Shown here piece after piece: positions 16,875-26,920 of a stretch of 64,000 nucleotides of DNA. The notes under the pieces were generated by a model, which ran no database searches, was not told where the DNA came from, and worked only from the letters and a program-made list of their open reading frames with translations. The stretch is from Desulfobacteraceae bacterium Eth-SRB2 (GTDB taxonomy: Bacteria; Desulfobacterota; Desulfobacteria; Desulfobacterales; UBA11574), in the NCBI GenBank assembly GCA_004193595.1, contig RPGQ01000007.1, forward strand, positions 1 through 64,000, given 5' to 3'. Position numbers and translations under genes: made by a program. Position 1 is the first letter of the stretch, and every line of letters begins with the position of its first letter.

Positions 16875-18698
16875 TTATTTAAACGGCAGGATTTCACCGA
16901 GCCGTTTGTCGTACATTTTACCCACTCCGTATTCGCTGCGTCTCATGAATTTTTCCTTGGCAGGTCCGATGATTTGCATTTCAGGATGTTTTGCCTGAAC
17001 TTCCAAGGCGATGCGCATCTCCTTGGTGCATCCGGTGCTGAAGGTGGCGTCCTTGCCGACCCATTCCGGCGGAACCTTACTGTTCATGATCTGAAAGGCC
17101 TGAACAATGTCATCATAGGTCTGAAATCGCCAGATATCGATGTGCCCGCTGCGCTGGACAATTGCCCACATGTACATCAAGTCATCGGCATCCATGCCGG
17201 GTTCAAAATAATCCGATGGATTAATGATGAACGTCATGGCAAACTGTTCTTTGAGATACTCGATTAAAACCGACATGATTTTTTTGGCCATAGAGATCCT
17301 GTCGGGAATAGATCCGATGATTCCGCTGTAAAAGATCACCGTCATTCCGCGCTTCTTGGCGTCCACCATACGGTCAATGATTTTCTTGGCTTTGTTTTCC
17401 AAATCCTTGTGGGAAAATTTGATCACGGCCGGATGTTTGGGTTTATAGGAGATAGAAACCGCTCCCTGATCGTCTGCGGAGATGTTAAAAATATCCTGGG
17501 TGAACTGAAAATGGCTATCAAAAAACCGACGTCTTTGGTCGTAACCTCGGGAAATGACCCCGTTGACCTCTTTAAATATGCGGGCAAAGGTTGTGGATGC
17601 CAGCAATAGATTGAGGTTTTCGCGGGTTCCATCGGATACGGCGATGATTTTATAATCGCTTCTCAGTGTTTTGACAAGTTCGTTTTTGCTCATGTTTTTT
17701 TCCTGAAGGAACAGAGCGCCTTCAAGCTCTCGGCGCAGAACCTCGTCTTCTTGCGCATCCTCAAAGTCGACCTTGCTAAACAGAGGCCCAGCCTTGAAAG
17801 CGATGATAATTTTGTGACCCAGCTTAGCCAGGTAATTAATAATGGCCAAATCGACCACAAATTCTCCGGCTTCATCGGCCAGCCACAGGATCTTTTTGGT
17901 GCCAACTTTGCGCGATTGATCGTTTGGGGTTTGAATGCCCATGAATCGAGACAGGGGCTCGATTCCGTTGCCGGTTAACGGAAGGTCGAACATGCGCAGA
18001 AAATCTTTTTCGGTGTACGATATCGATTCATACGATTCCCACTGTGAGCTTTCCACCGCCAGTGAAAACAGCCGTTTTAATTCCAGATCTTCAACCAATG
18101 CTTTGAGTTGCGTCAGACTCGATAGCGAGTTCGTTAAATCCGTGCAGTCGAAATAATTCAATGCCTTTTGAAACCCTTCCGAGTTTAGCATCCGGCTGAC
18201 TCGGCGATTGCGGTTGGCTTTTTCGATAGTGTAGGGGTCCTCAATTTGGGTATGATTCAAGAATATCCGCATCAGACGCTTTTCCAATCGCGAAGGTATC
18301 ATAATTTCATCGCGGGTTTCATGCCGATACTTGATTTTGATAAGGGCTTTCAAATAGTCTTTTTCGTTTTGATCTTTAATCTGCCGGTCGATCAGTTTCA
18401 GGATCCGCCCTAAAACCTCTTGGTATTTGCTTTGAATGAAATCAGATTCTTTTCTGCTCATAATCGCCGCAAACATTCGGTCTGAGCAGGGATAGTAGCG
18501 TTCATCGTCTTCGGTATAGACCGTGAACTGAACCTGCTCCGGAGCGGCGGCCTGCTCCGGGTGGGTGAAGTGATCGAGATGGTTCTCGATAAAGAATGCC
18601 GTGAGCCAGGCGTCCATTTCGGGATCCAGTCCCGGTTGATAGGGTTTCTTGGACTTTGTTTGCCGGGAGTGTTTCTGGTTGCCCTTGTGAGCTCTCAT
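16875..18698 (-). CDS. ARMT1-like/DUF89-related protein
   Basis: This is a 607-residue cytoplasmic protein. The N-terminal 270 residues are largely helical and charged. Residues about 272-440 contain KKILWLADEAGEFVVDLAII, followed by LGHKIIIAFKAGPLFSKVDF and later IFKEVNGVISRGYDQRRRFF. The D-x-x-G/N-E pattern and strand-helix order recall the DUF89/ARMT1 phosphatase fold, in which conserved Asp and Asn residues bind a metal. The C-terminal 150 residues (MTVIFYSGIIGSIPDRISMA, WRFQTYDDIVQAF) are unfamiliar. The start has AAAGGAGG. It is monocistronic. Substrate is not inferable. Confidence 0.75.
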   Translation of the reverse strand: MRAHKGNQKHSRQTKSKKPYQPGLDPEMDAWLTAFFIENHLDHFTHPEQAAAPEQVQFTVYTEDDERYYPCSDRMFAAIMSRKESDFIQSKYQEVLGRILKLIDRQIKDQNEKDYLKALIKIKYRHETRDEIMIPSRLEKRLMRIFLNHTQIEDPYTIEKANRNRRVSRMLNSEGFQKALNYFDCTDLTNSLSSLTQLKALVEDLELKRLFSLAVESSQWESYESISYTEKDFLRMFDLPLTGNGIEPLSRFMGIQTPNDQSRKVGTKKILWLADEAGEFVVDLAIINYLAKLGHKIIIAFKAGPLFSKVDFEDAQEDEVLRRELEGALFLQEKNMSKNELVKTLRSDYKIIAVSDGTRENLNLLLASTTFARIFKEVNGVISRGYDQRRRFFDSHFQFTQDIFNISADDQGAVSISYKPKHPAVIKFSHKDLENKAKKIIDRMVDAKKRGMTVIFYSGIIGSIPDRISMAKKIMSVLIEYLKEQFAMTFIINPSDYFEPGMDADDLMYMWAIVQRSGHIDIWRFQTYDDIVQAFQIMNSKVPPEWVGKDATFSTGCTKEMRIALEVQAKHPEMQIIGPAKEKFMRRSEYGVGKMYDKRLGEILPFK

Positions 18699-18782
18699 GG
18701 GGCCTCCTTTGAATAAAAAAAAAGCAGCCGTAGACTGAGTTCCATGCGGATTATGTATGGACCCGAATTGCTGCGGCCTTTA

Positions 18783-18966
18783 GGGCTCGCGCAAAAATAA
18801 CTTCACATTTTTACATCTCAGATTCAGCCCATCTTTGGCTGATACTTCACTCGCACCCGATCTTATAAAATTGGCCTCGAAATAGCTCGCTATTCCTGTG
18901 GTTTTGCTCTCTCGGATCAGCCAAATCTGAGCGCCAATTCTGCGAAGTTATTTTTGCGCAAACCCT
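18783..18966. mobile_element. MITE at TA target overlapping a stop codon (copy 1)
   Basis: This 184 bp element has inverted ends GGGCTCGCGCAAAAATAACT and, in reverse, AGGGTTTGCGCAAAAATAAC. It is flanked by TA on both sides (18781-18782 and 18967-18968). The TA on the right plus the first element base make the TAA stop of the NifA-like gene. A partial relative begins inside the TAG stop at 39920. Confidence 0.8.
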
Positions 18967-20489
18967 TAGCGGTAATGGCGATAGTCGACATTGCATTTAT
19001 TGGCCTTGTAGGAAAACTTGCGAACCGTGGTTTTAAGTATTTCAGCCGCTAAGGTAATATTACCCCGCGTATTTTTAAGCGCGTCGATGATCATCTCTTT
19101 TTCGAGATTTGCCACCGCATCTTCCAGGGATAAAACCGGCAATGTATCCGATTCCGTGCCGGTTTGTAATGTGGGTGGGAGATGGTAGCTATGGATGACC
19201 GCTTCTTCACATAAAAGCACGGCCCGTTCGATGCAGTTTTCAAGTTCTCTGACGTTTCCCGGCCAATGATAATCCATGAGCATATCTATTGCAGGTGTGG
19301 AAAACCGCCGGATGGTTTTATGATTCTCCCTGGCATATTTTTCCAGGAAATGATCGACCAAAAGCAAAATATCGGTCTTGCGTTCTCTTAAAGGCGGCAT
19401 GTAAATTGGAAAAACATTCAGGCGATAATAGAGATCATGCCTGAAACTATCTTCTTCAACACCCTGTTCCAGATTTTTATTGGTAGCGGTTATTATGCGA
19501 ACATCCGTTTTAATGGTCTGGCATCCCCCCACCCGTTCAAATTCTTTCTCCTGCAAGATGCGCAAAAGCTTGACCTGAACTTCTATACCCACCGATCCTA
19601 TCTCGTCTAAAAATATGGTCCCTTTATTGGCCATCTCGAATTTGCCCAGTTTTTGCTTGATGGCTCCTGTAAAAGCGCCTTTTTCATGCCCAAACAACTC
19701 GCTCTCAATAAGATTGGCCGGTAATGCCGCACAATTTACTTTAACAAAAGGCCTTTTTGATCTGAGACTGTTGTAATGTATGGAGTTGGCAACAAGTTCC
19801 TTGCCGGTACCGCTTTCTCCGCGAATAAGCACCGTAGCGTTGCTTTTGGAAACCTGAGAAATCATTTGATAGACTTCGCGCATTTTGTTGCTGTTGCCGA
19901 TAATATCGGTAATACGATATCGATTTTCCAGTTCGTTTCTAAGTCTTATATTTTCTTCTCTTAAATGCTCCTTTTCCAGACGGATGGTTTCCAGGTTGAT
20001 AACATGCCGTGCGACCATTGTTGCAACCACAGACATGAGCTTTTTACCATCTTTCAGGGGATAGAATTCGTCAAAAGGCATGTCAAAGCTCAATGCTCCG
20101 ATAACCTGGCTGCCTTTTTTTATCGGCACACAAATAAAGGATAGTTCCTTATTCCGTAGGGTCTTTCTGGTAGCTGTCCGGTTAAGAAAAAGGGGCTCCT
20201 GGCTAATTTTGGGTATGGTGACGGCCTTGCCGGTCTCAATGACCCGGCCGGTAATGCCTTCACCTAATTTATATTTTCCTTTTTGCATAGCGCTTTTGGA
20301 AAGCCCGTGAGCAACCTCTATGCTTATCTCGTTGCGCAAAGGGTCTAGAAGGGTTATGGTACCCCGCAGCATGTTCATTGAGATGGATAGAATGTCCAGA
20401 ACCTTATATAAAGATTTTTTAAGGTCCAGGTGCTCATTGAGTGCTTCACTGATTTCATAAAGCAGGGTAACGTCTTCAATTTTTTTCAT
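18966..20489 (-). CDS. NifA-type sigma-54-dependent transcriptional activator
   Basis: This is a 507-residue regulator. The N-terminal GAF domain (about 15-165) senses a ligand. Residues about 195-430 are the AAA+ domain with Walker A GESGTGKE, the sigma-54 contact loop GAFTGA and Walker [10 protein letters not shown]. The C terminus is a Fis-type helix-turn-helix ([20 protein letters not shown]). The layout equals NifA/NorR-type activators. It lies on the same strand 350 bp downstream of glnA, suggesting a nitrogen role, and it could act at the sigma-54-like boxes in this window. The stop codon is formed at the edge of a MITE. There is no receiver domain, so control is by GAF ligand or protein contact. 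Confidence 0.9.
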   Translation of the reverse strand: MKKIEDVTLLYEISEALNEHLDLKKSLYKVLDILSISMNMLRGTITLLDPLRNEISIEVAHGLSKSAMQKGKYKLGEGITGRVIETGKAVTIPKISQEPLFLNRTATRKTLRNKELSFICVPIKKGSQVIGALSFDMPFDEFYPLKDGKKLMSVVATMVARHVINLETIRLEKEHLREENIRLRNELENRYRITDIIGNSNKMREVYQMISQVSKSNATVLIRGESGTGKELVANSIHYNSLRSKRPFVKVNCAALPANLIESELFGHEKGAFTGAIKQKLGKFEMANKGTIFLDEIGSVGIEVQVKLLRILQEKEFERVGGCQTIKTDVRIITATNKNLEQGVEEDSFRHDLYYRLNVFPIYMPPLRERKTDILLLVDHFLEKYARENHKTIRRFSTPAIDMLMDYHWPGNVRELENCIERAVLLCEEAVIHSYHLPPTLQTGTESDTLPVLSLEDAVANLEKEMIIDALKNTRGNITLAAEILKTTVRKFSYKANKCNVDYRHYR

Positions 20490-20621
20490 AATCTAAACTT
20501 CCGTGCATCTTCCCCGTTGGCTGGTTTGCGTTACCGAAAATAAATACATTAGTACTTAAGTTATAAAATTGTGCTTTTTATGGCAAAAGTTTTTAATCAG
20601 TATAATTTCTTTATTGTGAAT

Positions 20622-20836
20622 AATTGAATATTGTCGATTGAAGATTGAATATTTAAGGAACTGTGACATTGACGATTGAATAGTGAAAATTTAAGGAATT
20701 CTATCAATTATATAAAAATGACATCGCGAAGCAATACAACAAATATTCAATTGTCAATATTCAATTAAATGGCTTCCTTAAATAGTCAATTGTCAATATT
20801 CAATTTTCAATCCCTTTTTGTTCCGGCTTGTCCGGG
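20622..20836. repeat. Hairpin repeat with ATTGACAATTGAATATT words
   Basis: The left arm (GAATATTGTCGATTGAAGATT) and the right arm (CAATTGTCAATATTCAATTT) are complementary. The core TTAAGGAATTCTATCAATTA is shared with the 59046 and 62324 repeats, although those have different word arms. The segment abuts the glnA stop through CCGGCTTGTCCGGGTTAGG. Confidence 0.7.
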
Positions 20837-22174
20837 TTAGGTTATGGGCATATACTTTTCTATTTCATACTGGCTCACATGGGTCCGGTACATGTTCCAC
20901 TCAATCTTTTTATTTTCCACGAACTTATTGAAAATATGTTCACCCAGGGCTTCTCTCACAATTTCTGATTTTTCAACCTCGAGAAGGGCTTCATAAAGGT
21001 TATCCGGAAGGGTAAAAATACCTCTTTTCTTTCTATCTTTTGCTGACATTCTATAGATATCCTCTTCAATAGGATCAGGAAGTTCATATTCATTCTCAAT
21101 TCCTTTAAGACCGGCTGCCAGCATAACCGCAAAAGCAAGATAAGGATTACAGGCCGGATCCGGAGCGCGAAACTCTATGCGGGTGGCCACCTCCTTGCCG
21201 GGTTTGTACATGGGAACCCGAATCATGGCCGAACGGTTGCGGCGGGCCCAGGAAATATAGACAGGGGCTTCGTAACCGGGCACCAGCCGTTTATAGGAGT
21301 TGACCCACTGATTGGTCACGGCGATGATTTCCCGCGCATGTTTCATGATTCCGGCAATATACCCCTTGGCCATTTTTGACAAATGGTATGGATCATTTCC
21401 GTCAAAGAAAAGATTTTTGTCTCCCGCAAACAAGGACTGATGCACATGCATGCCGCTTCCGTTCTCGCCAAAGATCGGTTTGGGCATGAATGTGGCATAA
21501 TACCCATGCTGCCGGGCGATTTCCTTGACCACGATTCGATAGGTCATGGTTTTGTCGGACATGCTGAGTGCATCGTCAAACCGCAAGTCGATCTCATGCT
21601 GGCTTGGTGCCACCTCATGATGGCTATATTCTACGATTATGCCCATATCCTGCAGAGCGAAAATCGTTTCCCGCCTTAAGTTGGAAGCCATATCCAGAGG
21701 AAGGCTGTCAAAATATCCTCCGGTATCAATCCCTTCAGGCTTTTCTTTGCTTTTAAAATAGAAATATTCGAGTTCAGGGCCCACATAAAAGGTGTATCCT
21801 TTTTCTTCTATTTTCTTTAAAAGTCTTTTAAGCACATATCGGGGATCTCCTTCATACGGTGTATGATCCGGATTGACAATGTCGCAGAACATCCGGGCCA
21901 CCGGTCTTTCCTCGGGTCGCCATGGCAGCAACCTGAAGGTGGCAGGATCCGGCAGGGCCACCATATCGCTCTCTTCGATACGCGCAAAACCTTCAATAGA
22001 AGATCCGTCAAATCCCATGCCCTCACTCATTCCCATTTCAAGTTCGGATTGAGTGATTGCAAAACTCTTTAGCATACCCAGCACATCCGTGAACCAGAAC
22101 TGAATAAAACTGACATTTTTTTCTTTAACGATTCTCAAAACATCTTCTTTGTTTTTACACGTGACACAGCTCAT
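20837..22174 (-). CDS. glnA: Glutamine synthetase, type I
   Basis: It makes glutamine from glutamate, ammonium and ATP as a cytoplasmic dodecamer. Family motifs are MGFDGSSIEGFARIEESDM, YVGPELEYFYF (metal Glu residues), NGSGMHVHQSLF and RRNRSAMIRVP. The C-terminal NLYEALLEVEKSE is of the GSI-alpha kind, without the Tyr-containing adenylylation segment of GSI-beta, so control by adenylylation is unlikely. ATG at 22174 is chosen (AGAGAGGT upstream), giving 445 aa; the open frame begins 12 codons earlier. It lies 19 bp after carB, in one operon. Confidence 0.95.
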   Translation of the reverse strand: MSCVTCKNKEDVLRIVKEKNVSFIQFWFTDVLGMLKSFAITQSELEMGMSEGMGFDGSSIEGFARIEESDMVALPDPATFRLLPWRPEERPVARMFCDIVNPDHTPYEGDPRYVLKRLLKKIEEKGYTFYVGPELEYFYFKSKEKPEGIDTGGYFDSLPLDMASNLRRETIFALQDMGIIVEYSHHEVAPSQHEIDLRFDDALSMSDKTMTYRIVVKEIARQHGYYATFMPKPIFGENGSGMHVHQSLFAGDKNLFFDGNDPYHLSKMAKGYIAGIMKHAREIIAVTNQWVNSYKRLVPGYEAPVYISWARRNRSAMIRVPMYKPGKEVATRIEFRAPDPACNPYLAFAVMLAAGLKGIENEYELPDPIEEDIYRMSAKDRKKRGIFTLPDNLYEALLEVEKSEIVREALGEHIFNKFVENKKIEWNMYRTHVSQYEIEKYMPIT

Positions 22175-22193
22175 TTTAAATACCTCTCTGTTG

Positions 22194-25100
22194 TTATTTG
22201 ATATCCGCATGATAATTCTGCAGCGACTTCACAGTGGCCTGTCCTTTTCTTCGCCGGGCAATGCCTCTGGCAGCTGCTGTGGCTGCGGCGGTTGTTGTAA
22301 TATTCAGGACCTTATATTTTATTGCCGCCTTTCGGATATAGGAATCGTCCTCCTTACTTTCTTTTCCGCTGGGCGTGTTGACCACCAGATTAATCTCTCC
22401 GTTTTTAATTGCATCCACAATGTCGGGCCTGCCGTATCCTAACTTGTTGATGGGTTCGGAATCTATGCCGTGCTCAGCCAGAAAACCATGGGTCCCTTTT
22501 GTGGCCCGGATTTTAAAACCGAGTTCCTGGAAAAGCCTGGCCGGTTCAAGGGCGCTGGGTTTGTCCCGGTTTGCTATGGTGATCAGGACGGTTCCCTGGA
22601 TGGGCAGCGTCATCTGGGTGGCCTCCTGGGATTTGAAAAAAGCCATTCCAAAGGAATCCGCCAGCCCCAGCACTTCGCCCGTTGAACGCATTTCCGGTCC
22701 CAGGAGCGGATCCACCTCGGGTAACATATTGAAAGGAAACACCGCCTCTTTTACGCCGAAATGAGGTATCGACTTCTTTTCAAGGCCCAGATCCGAGAGT
22801 TTTTTGCCCAACATGATCTGGGTGGCCAGCCGGGCCATGGATATATTACAGACCTTCGAAACAATCGGTACCGTACGCGAAGCTCTTGGGTTGGCTTCCA
22901 GGATATACACGGTATCCCTAACAACAGCGTACTGTATATTCATCAGACCGACCACATGAAGCTCCACGGCAATTTTCCGGGTGTATTCATTAATGGTTTC
23001 TATGTGCTTGGGCGGGATACTGATGGGCGGGATCACGCATGCGGAGTCTCCGGAATGTACGCCGGCAAGTTCGATATGTTCCATCACCGCAGGGACAAAG
23101 GCATCGGTGCCGTCGGCAATGGCGTCTGCTTCGGCCTCGATGGCGTTTTCCAGGAACTTGTCGATTAAAATCGGCCGTTCCGGAGAAACTTCTACGGCCA
23201 CAGCCACATAGTGCAACAGCATTTCTTCATCCAGAATGATTTCCATGGCACGCCCGCCTAAAACGTAAGAGGGACGAACCATCAAGGGATACCCGATCTT
23301 TTTGGCAATATCGAGTGCCTCCTCCACAGTGCCGGCCATACCGGATTCCGGCTGAGGTATTCCCAATTTACGCATCAACTTACGGAATCGGTCCCGGTCC
23401 TCTGAAAGATCGATGGTTTCCGGAGACGTACCCAGGATGTTAACCCCCGCTTCGGCCAGCTCATTGGCAATATTCAGGGGCGTCTGTCCGCCAAATTGGA
23501 CAATAATACCTTCCGGTTTTTCTTTTTGGTAAATGCTCAGGACATCCTCGACCGTCAGGGGCTCAAAATAAAGCTTATCCGATGTGTCGTAATCCGTGGA
23601 AACCGTTTCGGGATTGCAGTTCACCATGATGGATTCGTATCCCGCCTCCCGGATGGCAAATGCTGCGTGCACGCAACAATAATCAAACTCAATTCCCTGG
23701 CCGATACGGTTGGGTCCTCCGCCGAGAACCATTATTTTTTTTCGGTCACTCACTTCTACTTTGTCGGAAGCATTATAGGTCGAAAAATAATAGGCCGCAT
23801 TCTCCACGCCACTGACCGGAACCGGCTCCCATGCTTCGACCATACCCAGAGAAGTGCGTTTTGCACGAATATCTTTTTCACGAACATCAAGAAGATGGGC
23901 CAGATATTTATCCGCAAAACCGTCTTTTTTGGCCTGAATGAGCAAATCATCGGGAAGCATTCGGTCCCTGTGTGTCAGGATTTGTTCCTCAAATTCCACC
24001 AGTTCTTTCATCTGCTCGATAAACCAGGGCTTGATATGGGTGATATGGTAAAGTGTTTGAATATCGGCACCTTTACGCAATGCCTCGTACATAATAAACT
24101 GTCGTTCGCTGGTAGGAGTACCCAGCATATTCAACAATTCGTCTTTGGTTTTTTTATTGAAATCTTTGGCAAAACCCAGGCCGTAACGGTCAATCTCCAG
24201 GGAGCGAATCGATTTCTGAAAGGCTTCTTTGTAATTTTTTCCGATACTCATAACCTCGCCAACCGCACGCATCTGGGTCCCGAGCTTATCTTCGACGCCT
24301 TCGAATTTTTCAAAGGCCCATCGGGCGAATTTAACCACAACGTAGTCGCCGGAGGGGGTGTATTTTTCTAAGGTTCCGTCCCGCCAGTAAGGGATTTCAT
24401 CCATGGTCAACCCTCCGGCCAGAAGCGAGGAAACATATGCGATGGGAAAGCCGGTTGCCTTGGAGGCCAGAGCCGACGAGCGGGAAGTTCGCGGATTAAT
24501 CTCAATAACCACCACCTTGCCGGTTTTGGGATCATGGGCAAACTGAATGTTGGTTCCGCCGACAACCTCAATGGCTTCCACAATGTCGTAAGAATATTTC
24601 TGAAGCCGTTTTTGCAGATCCGGATCGATGGTCAGCATGGGTGCAGTGCAATAGGAATCGCCGGTGTGGATACCCATGGCATCAACGTTTTCAATAAAAC
24701 AGACGGTGATCATCTGGTTTTTGGCGTCGCGGACAACTTCCAGCTCAAGCTCTTCCCAGCCCAGTACCGATTCTTCGACCAGAACCTGGTTTACGAGACT
24801 TGCAGAGAGACCCCGTGAGGTTATTGTGCGAAGCTCTTCAACATTATACACCAGGCCTCCCCCCGTACCGCCCATGGTGTATGCCGGACGAAGTACAACG
24901 GGATACCCCAATTTTTCTGCGACCTTTTCTGCATCCTCCACGTTGTTAACCGCCTGGCTTTTCGGCATTTCAATTCCCAGCCGATCCATGGTTTCCTTGA
25001 ATGCCGTCCGGTCTTCTCCTCGCTCGATGGCATCGACATTTACACCGATGACCCGGACCCCGTATTTTTCAAGCACACCGGTTTTCGCAAGCTCGGATGA

Positions 25101-25394
25101 CAGGTTTAGACCGGATTGTCCGCCCAGATTCGGCAGCAGCGCATCCGGCCGTTCAGCCGCGATAATATCGGTTATGGTTCGAAGGTTGAGCGGTTCAATA
25201 TAGGTTGCATCGGCCATACCCGGATCGGTCATAATGGTCGCCGGATTAGAATTTACCAGTACGATTTCGTAGCCAAGGCTGCGCAAGGCTTTGCATGCCT
25301 GGGTGCCTGAATAATCGAATTCACATGCCTGGCCGATGATAATGGGACCTGATCCGATAATTAAAACTTTATGAATATCTTCTCGTTTGGGCAT
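22194..25394 (-). CDS. carB: Carbamoyl phosphate synthase large subunit
   Basis: It makes carbamoyl phosphate from bicarbonate, ammonia (channelled from CarA) and two ATP, for arginine and pyrimidine synthesis. The length of 1066 aa is full for the family. The two homologous ATP-grasp halves are visible (N-half VLRPAYTMGGTGGG near 168; C-half MVRPSYVLGGRAME near 704), and the C-terminal MGS-like allosteric domain is present (GFKIRATKGTHGFLAEHGI). carA is not in the window. A likely -10 box TATAAT lies at 25439-25444 (minus strand). The operon continues to glnA. Confidence 0.96.
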   Translation of the reverse strand: MPKREDIHKVLIIGSGPIIIGQACEFDYSGTQACKALRSLGYEIVLVNSNPATIMTDPGMADATYIEPLNLRTITDIIAAERPDALLPNLGGQSGLNLSSELAKTGVLEKYGVRVIGVNVDAIERGEDRTAFKETMDRLGIEMPKSQAVNNVEDAEKVAEKLGYPVVLRPAYTMGGTGGGLVYNVEELRTITSRGLSASLVNQVLVEESVLGWEELELEVVRDAKNQMITVCFIENVDAMGIHTGDSYCTAPMLTIDPDLQKRLQKYSYDIVEAIEVVGGTNIQFAHDPKTGKVVVIEINPRTSRSSALASKATGFPIAYVSSLLAGGLTMDEIPYWRDGTLEKYTPSGDYVVVKFARWAFEKFEGVEDKLGTQMRAVGEVMSIGKNYKEAFQKSIRSLEIDRYGLGFAKDFNKKTKDELLNMLGTPTSERQFIMYEALRKGADIQTLYHITHIKPWFIEQMKELVEFEEQILTHRDRMLPDDLLIQAKKDGFADKYLAHLLDVREKDIRAKRTSLGMVEAWEPVPVSGVENAAYYFSTYNASDKVEVSDRKKIMVLGGGPNRIGQGIEFDYCCVHAAFAIREAGYESIMVNCNPETVSTDYDTSDKLYFEPLTVEDVLSIYQKEKPEGIIVQFGGQTPLNIANELAEAGVNILGTSPETIDLSEDRDRFRKLMRKLGIPQPESGMAGTVEEALDIAKKIGYPLMVRPSYVLGGRAMEIILDEEMLLHYVAVAVEVSPERPILIDKFLENAIEAEADAIADGTDAFVPAVMEHIELAGVHSGDSACVIPPISIPPKHIETINEYTRKIAVELHVVGLMNIQYAVVRDTVYILEANPRASRTVPIVSKVCNISMARLATQIMLGKKLSDLGLEKKSIPHFGVKEAVFPFNMLPEVDPLLGPEMRSTGEVLGLADSFGMAFFKSQEATQMTLPIQGTVLITIANRDKPSALEPARLFQELGFKIRATKGTHGFLAEHGIDSEPINKLGYGRPDIVDAIKNGEINLVVNTPSGKESKEDDSYIRKAAIKYKVLNITTTAAATAAARGIARRRKGQATVKSLQNYHADIK

Positions 25395-25516
25395 AGAGTT
25401 TCCTTCCTCACTTTTTTCGTAATAACTTAGCCACTAAGATTATAATAAAACTCTTTTAAAATCCGTTTTGTGTGTTTGAGCCTTAGTGACTAAACGGTCA
25501 CTTTTTTCTTTCCAAA

Positions 25517-26920
25517 TTAAAAATAACTGCTTGCATCCCAACAGTGAGTGCATAATTTTTCTTTTGGCAGGCCGATGGCTTTTACAAGATTTTCCAGTTT
25601 TTGATATTTTAACGACGTAAGTTTCAACCGTTGCCTGATTTTTTCAACCATTGCCTGATTTTTTTCTGATTTTGACTTTGCATATTCATTTAAAAATTTA
25701 TCATCCGTATCTTCGAGTTCCCTTATGGCTTTTCGTCCTGCAAGATCCAGAGTTGATCGAGAGCTTGAAAAATTGAGGAATTCGCAAGGATAGATCAAGG
25801 CGGGGCATGCGGGGCGCATATGAACCTCGGATGCACCGTAGTCAAATAATATTTGTGCATGATCCTGTAATTGAGTGCCCCTGACAATTGAATCTTCACA
25901 AAAAAGAATCTTTTTCCCTTCAATCATTTCTCTGATGGGAATCAGTTTCATTTTGGCGACAAGATCTCTGATGCTCTGATCCTGAGGCATAAAGCTTCTC
26001 GGCCAGGTGGGGGTATATTTAACATAAGGCCTGATATATGGAATATTTTTCTCGTTAGCATAACCGATTGCATGACCGGTGCCTGAATCCGGAATTCCGG
26101 CAACATAATCGATTTTATAATCATCCTCTTTTCCCAGAGCCGAACCGCATCTGTATCGAACAAATTCCACATTAATTCCTTCATAGCTTGAGGCCGGATA
26201 CCCATAGTAAACCCACAGGAAGGCACAAATCTGCATTTTTTCCCCGGGCTTTTTTTTCTGCTCACATCCATCCGCTGTCATAAAAACAATTTCACCCGGG
26301 CCAAGATATTTATAAATATCAAAACCCAAATTAGGGAATGCACAGGTTTCCGAAGATGCGGCATAAGCGCCTTTTTTTTTGCCGAGAATGATGGGGGTTC
26401 TTCCTAATTTGTCCCGGGCGGCATAAATTCCTTTTTCCGTGAGCAGAAGCATGGAGCACGAACCTTTAATGGCTTCCTGAGCATTTTGGATGCCGTCCTC
26501 AAAAGAATCTTCCTCACAGATTAATGTTGCTGCAATTTCTGTTGGGCTTAAGTCTCCACCGCTTGTTTCGGAAAAATGAATTTTCTTTTTAAACGCTTTT
26601 TTTGCTAGTTCCACAATATTGTTTATTTTTCCAACGGTAACGATACCAAATCTTCCCAGATGAGATCCGAAGATCAACGGCTGAGCATCGTGATCGCTGA
26701 TAACTCCAATACCGATGTTACCCGAAAATTCGGGAAGATCCGCCTCGAATTTGGATCTGAAATAGTTATTCTCAATATTATGAATGGACCGTGAAAATCC
26801 CTTAGAGTTTTTTGTGGCAAGACCTCCTCGTTTTGTTCCCAGATGAGAATGATAGTCTGTTCCAAAAAAGAGATCGTTTACACAGTCTTCTTTAGAAACA
26901 ACACCAAAAAATCCGCCCAT
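25517..26920 (-). CDS. PurF-like amidophosphoribosyltransferase homologue lacking catalytic Cys2
   Basis: This 467-residue protein has the PurF two-domain layout: an N-terminal Ntn-type glutaminase-like domain (1-230) and a C-terminal phosphoribosyltransferase domain with the PRPP loop ILFCEDSIVRGTQ and GIPDSGTGHAIGYA. The start is MGGFFGVV, not MCGIFGV, so the nucleophilic Cys is Gly, and the glutamine-site HRGQES equivalent is HLGTKRGG. The GGC codon is unambiguous. It may use free ammonia, make something other than phosphoribosylamine, or be regulatory; such divergent PurF homologues form a recognisable group. Start: GGAGGAAGGG upstream. It lies upstream of carB-glnA on the same strand. 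Confidence 0.85.
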   Translation of the reverse strand: MGGFFGVVSKEDCVNDLFFGTDYHSHLGTKRGGLATKNSKGFSRSIHNIENNYFRSKFEADLPEFSGNIGIGVISDHDAQPLIFGSHLGRFGIVTVGKINNIVELAKKAFKKKIHFSETSGGDLSPTEIAATLICEEDSFEDGIQNAQEAIKGSCSMLLLTEKGIYAARDKLGRTPIILGKKKGAYAASSETCAFPNLGFDIYKYLGPGEIVFMTADGCEQKKKPGEKMQICAFLWVYYGYPASSYEGINVEFVRYRCGSALGKEDDYKIDYVAGIPDSGTGHAIGYANEKNIPYIRPYVKYTPTWPRSFMPQDQSIRDLVAKMKLIPIREMIEGKKILFCEDSIVRGTQLQDHAQILFDYGASEVHMRPACPALIYPCEFLNFSSSRSTLDLAGRKAIRELEDTDDKFLNEYAKSKSEKNQAMVEKIRQRLKLTSLKYQKLENLVKAIGLPKEKLCTHCWDASSYF

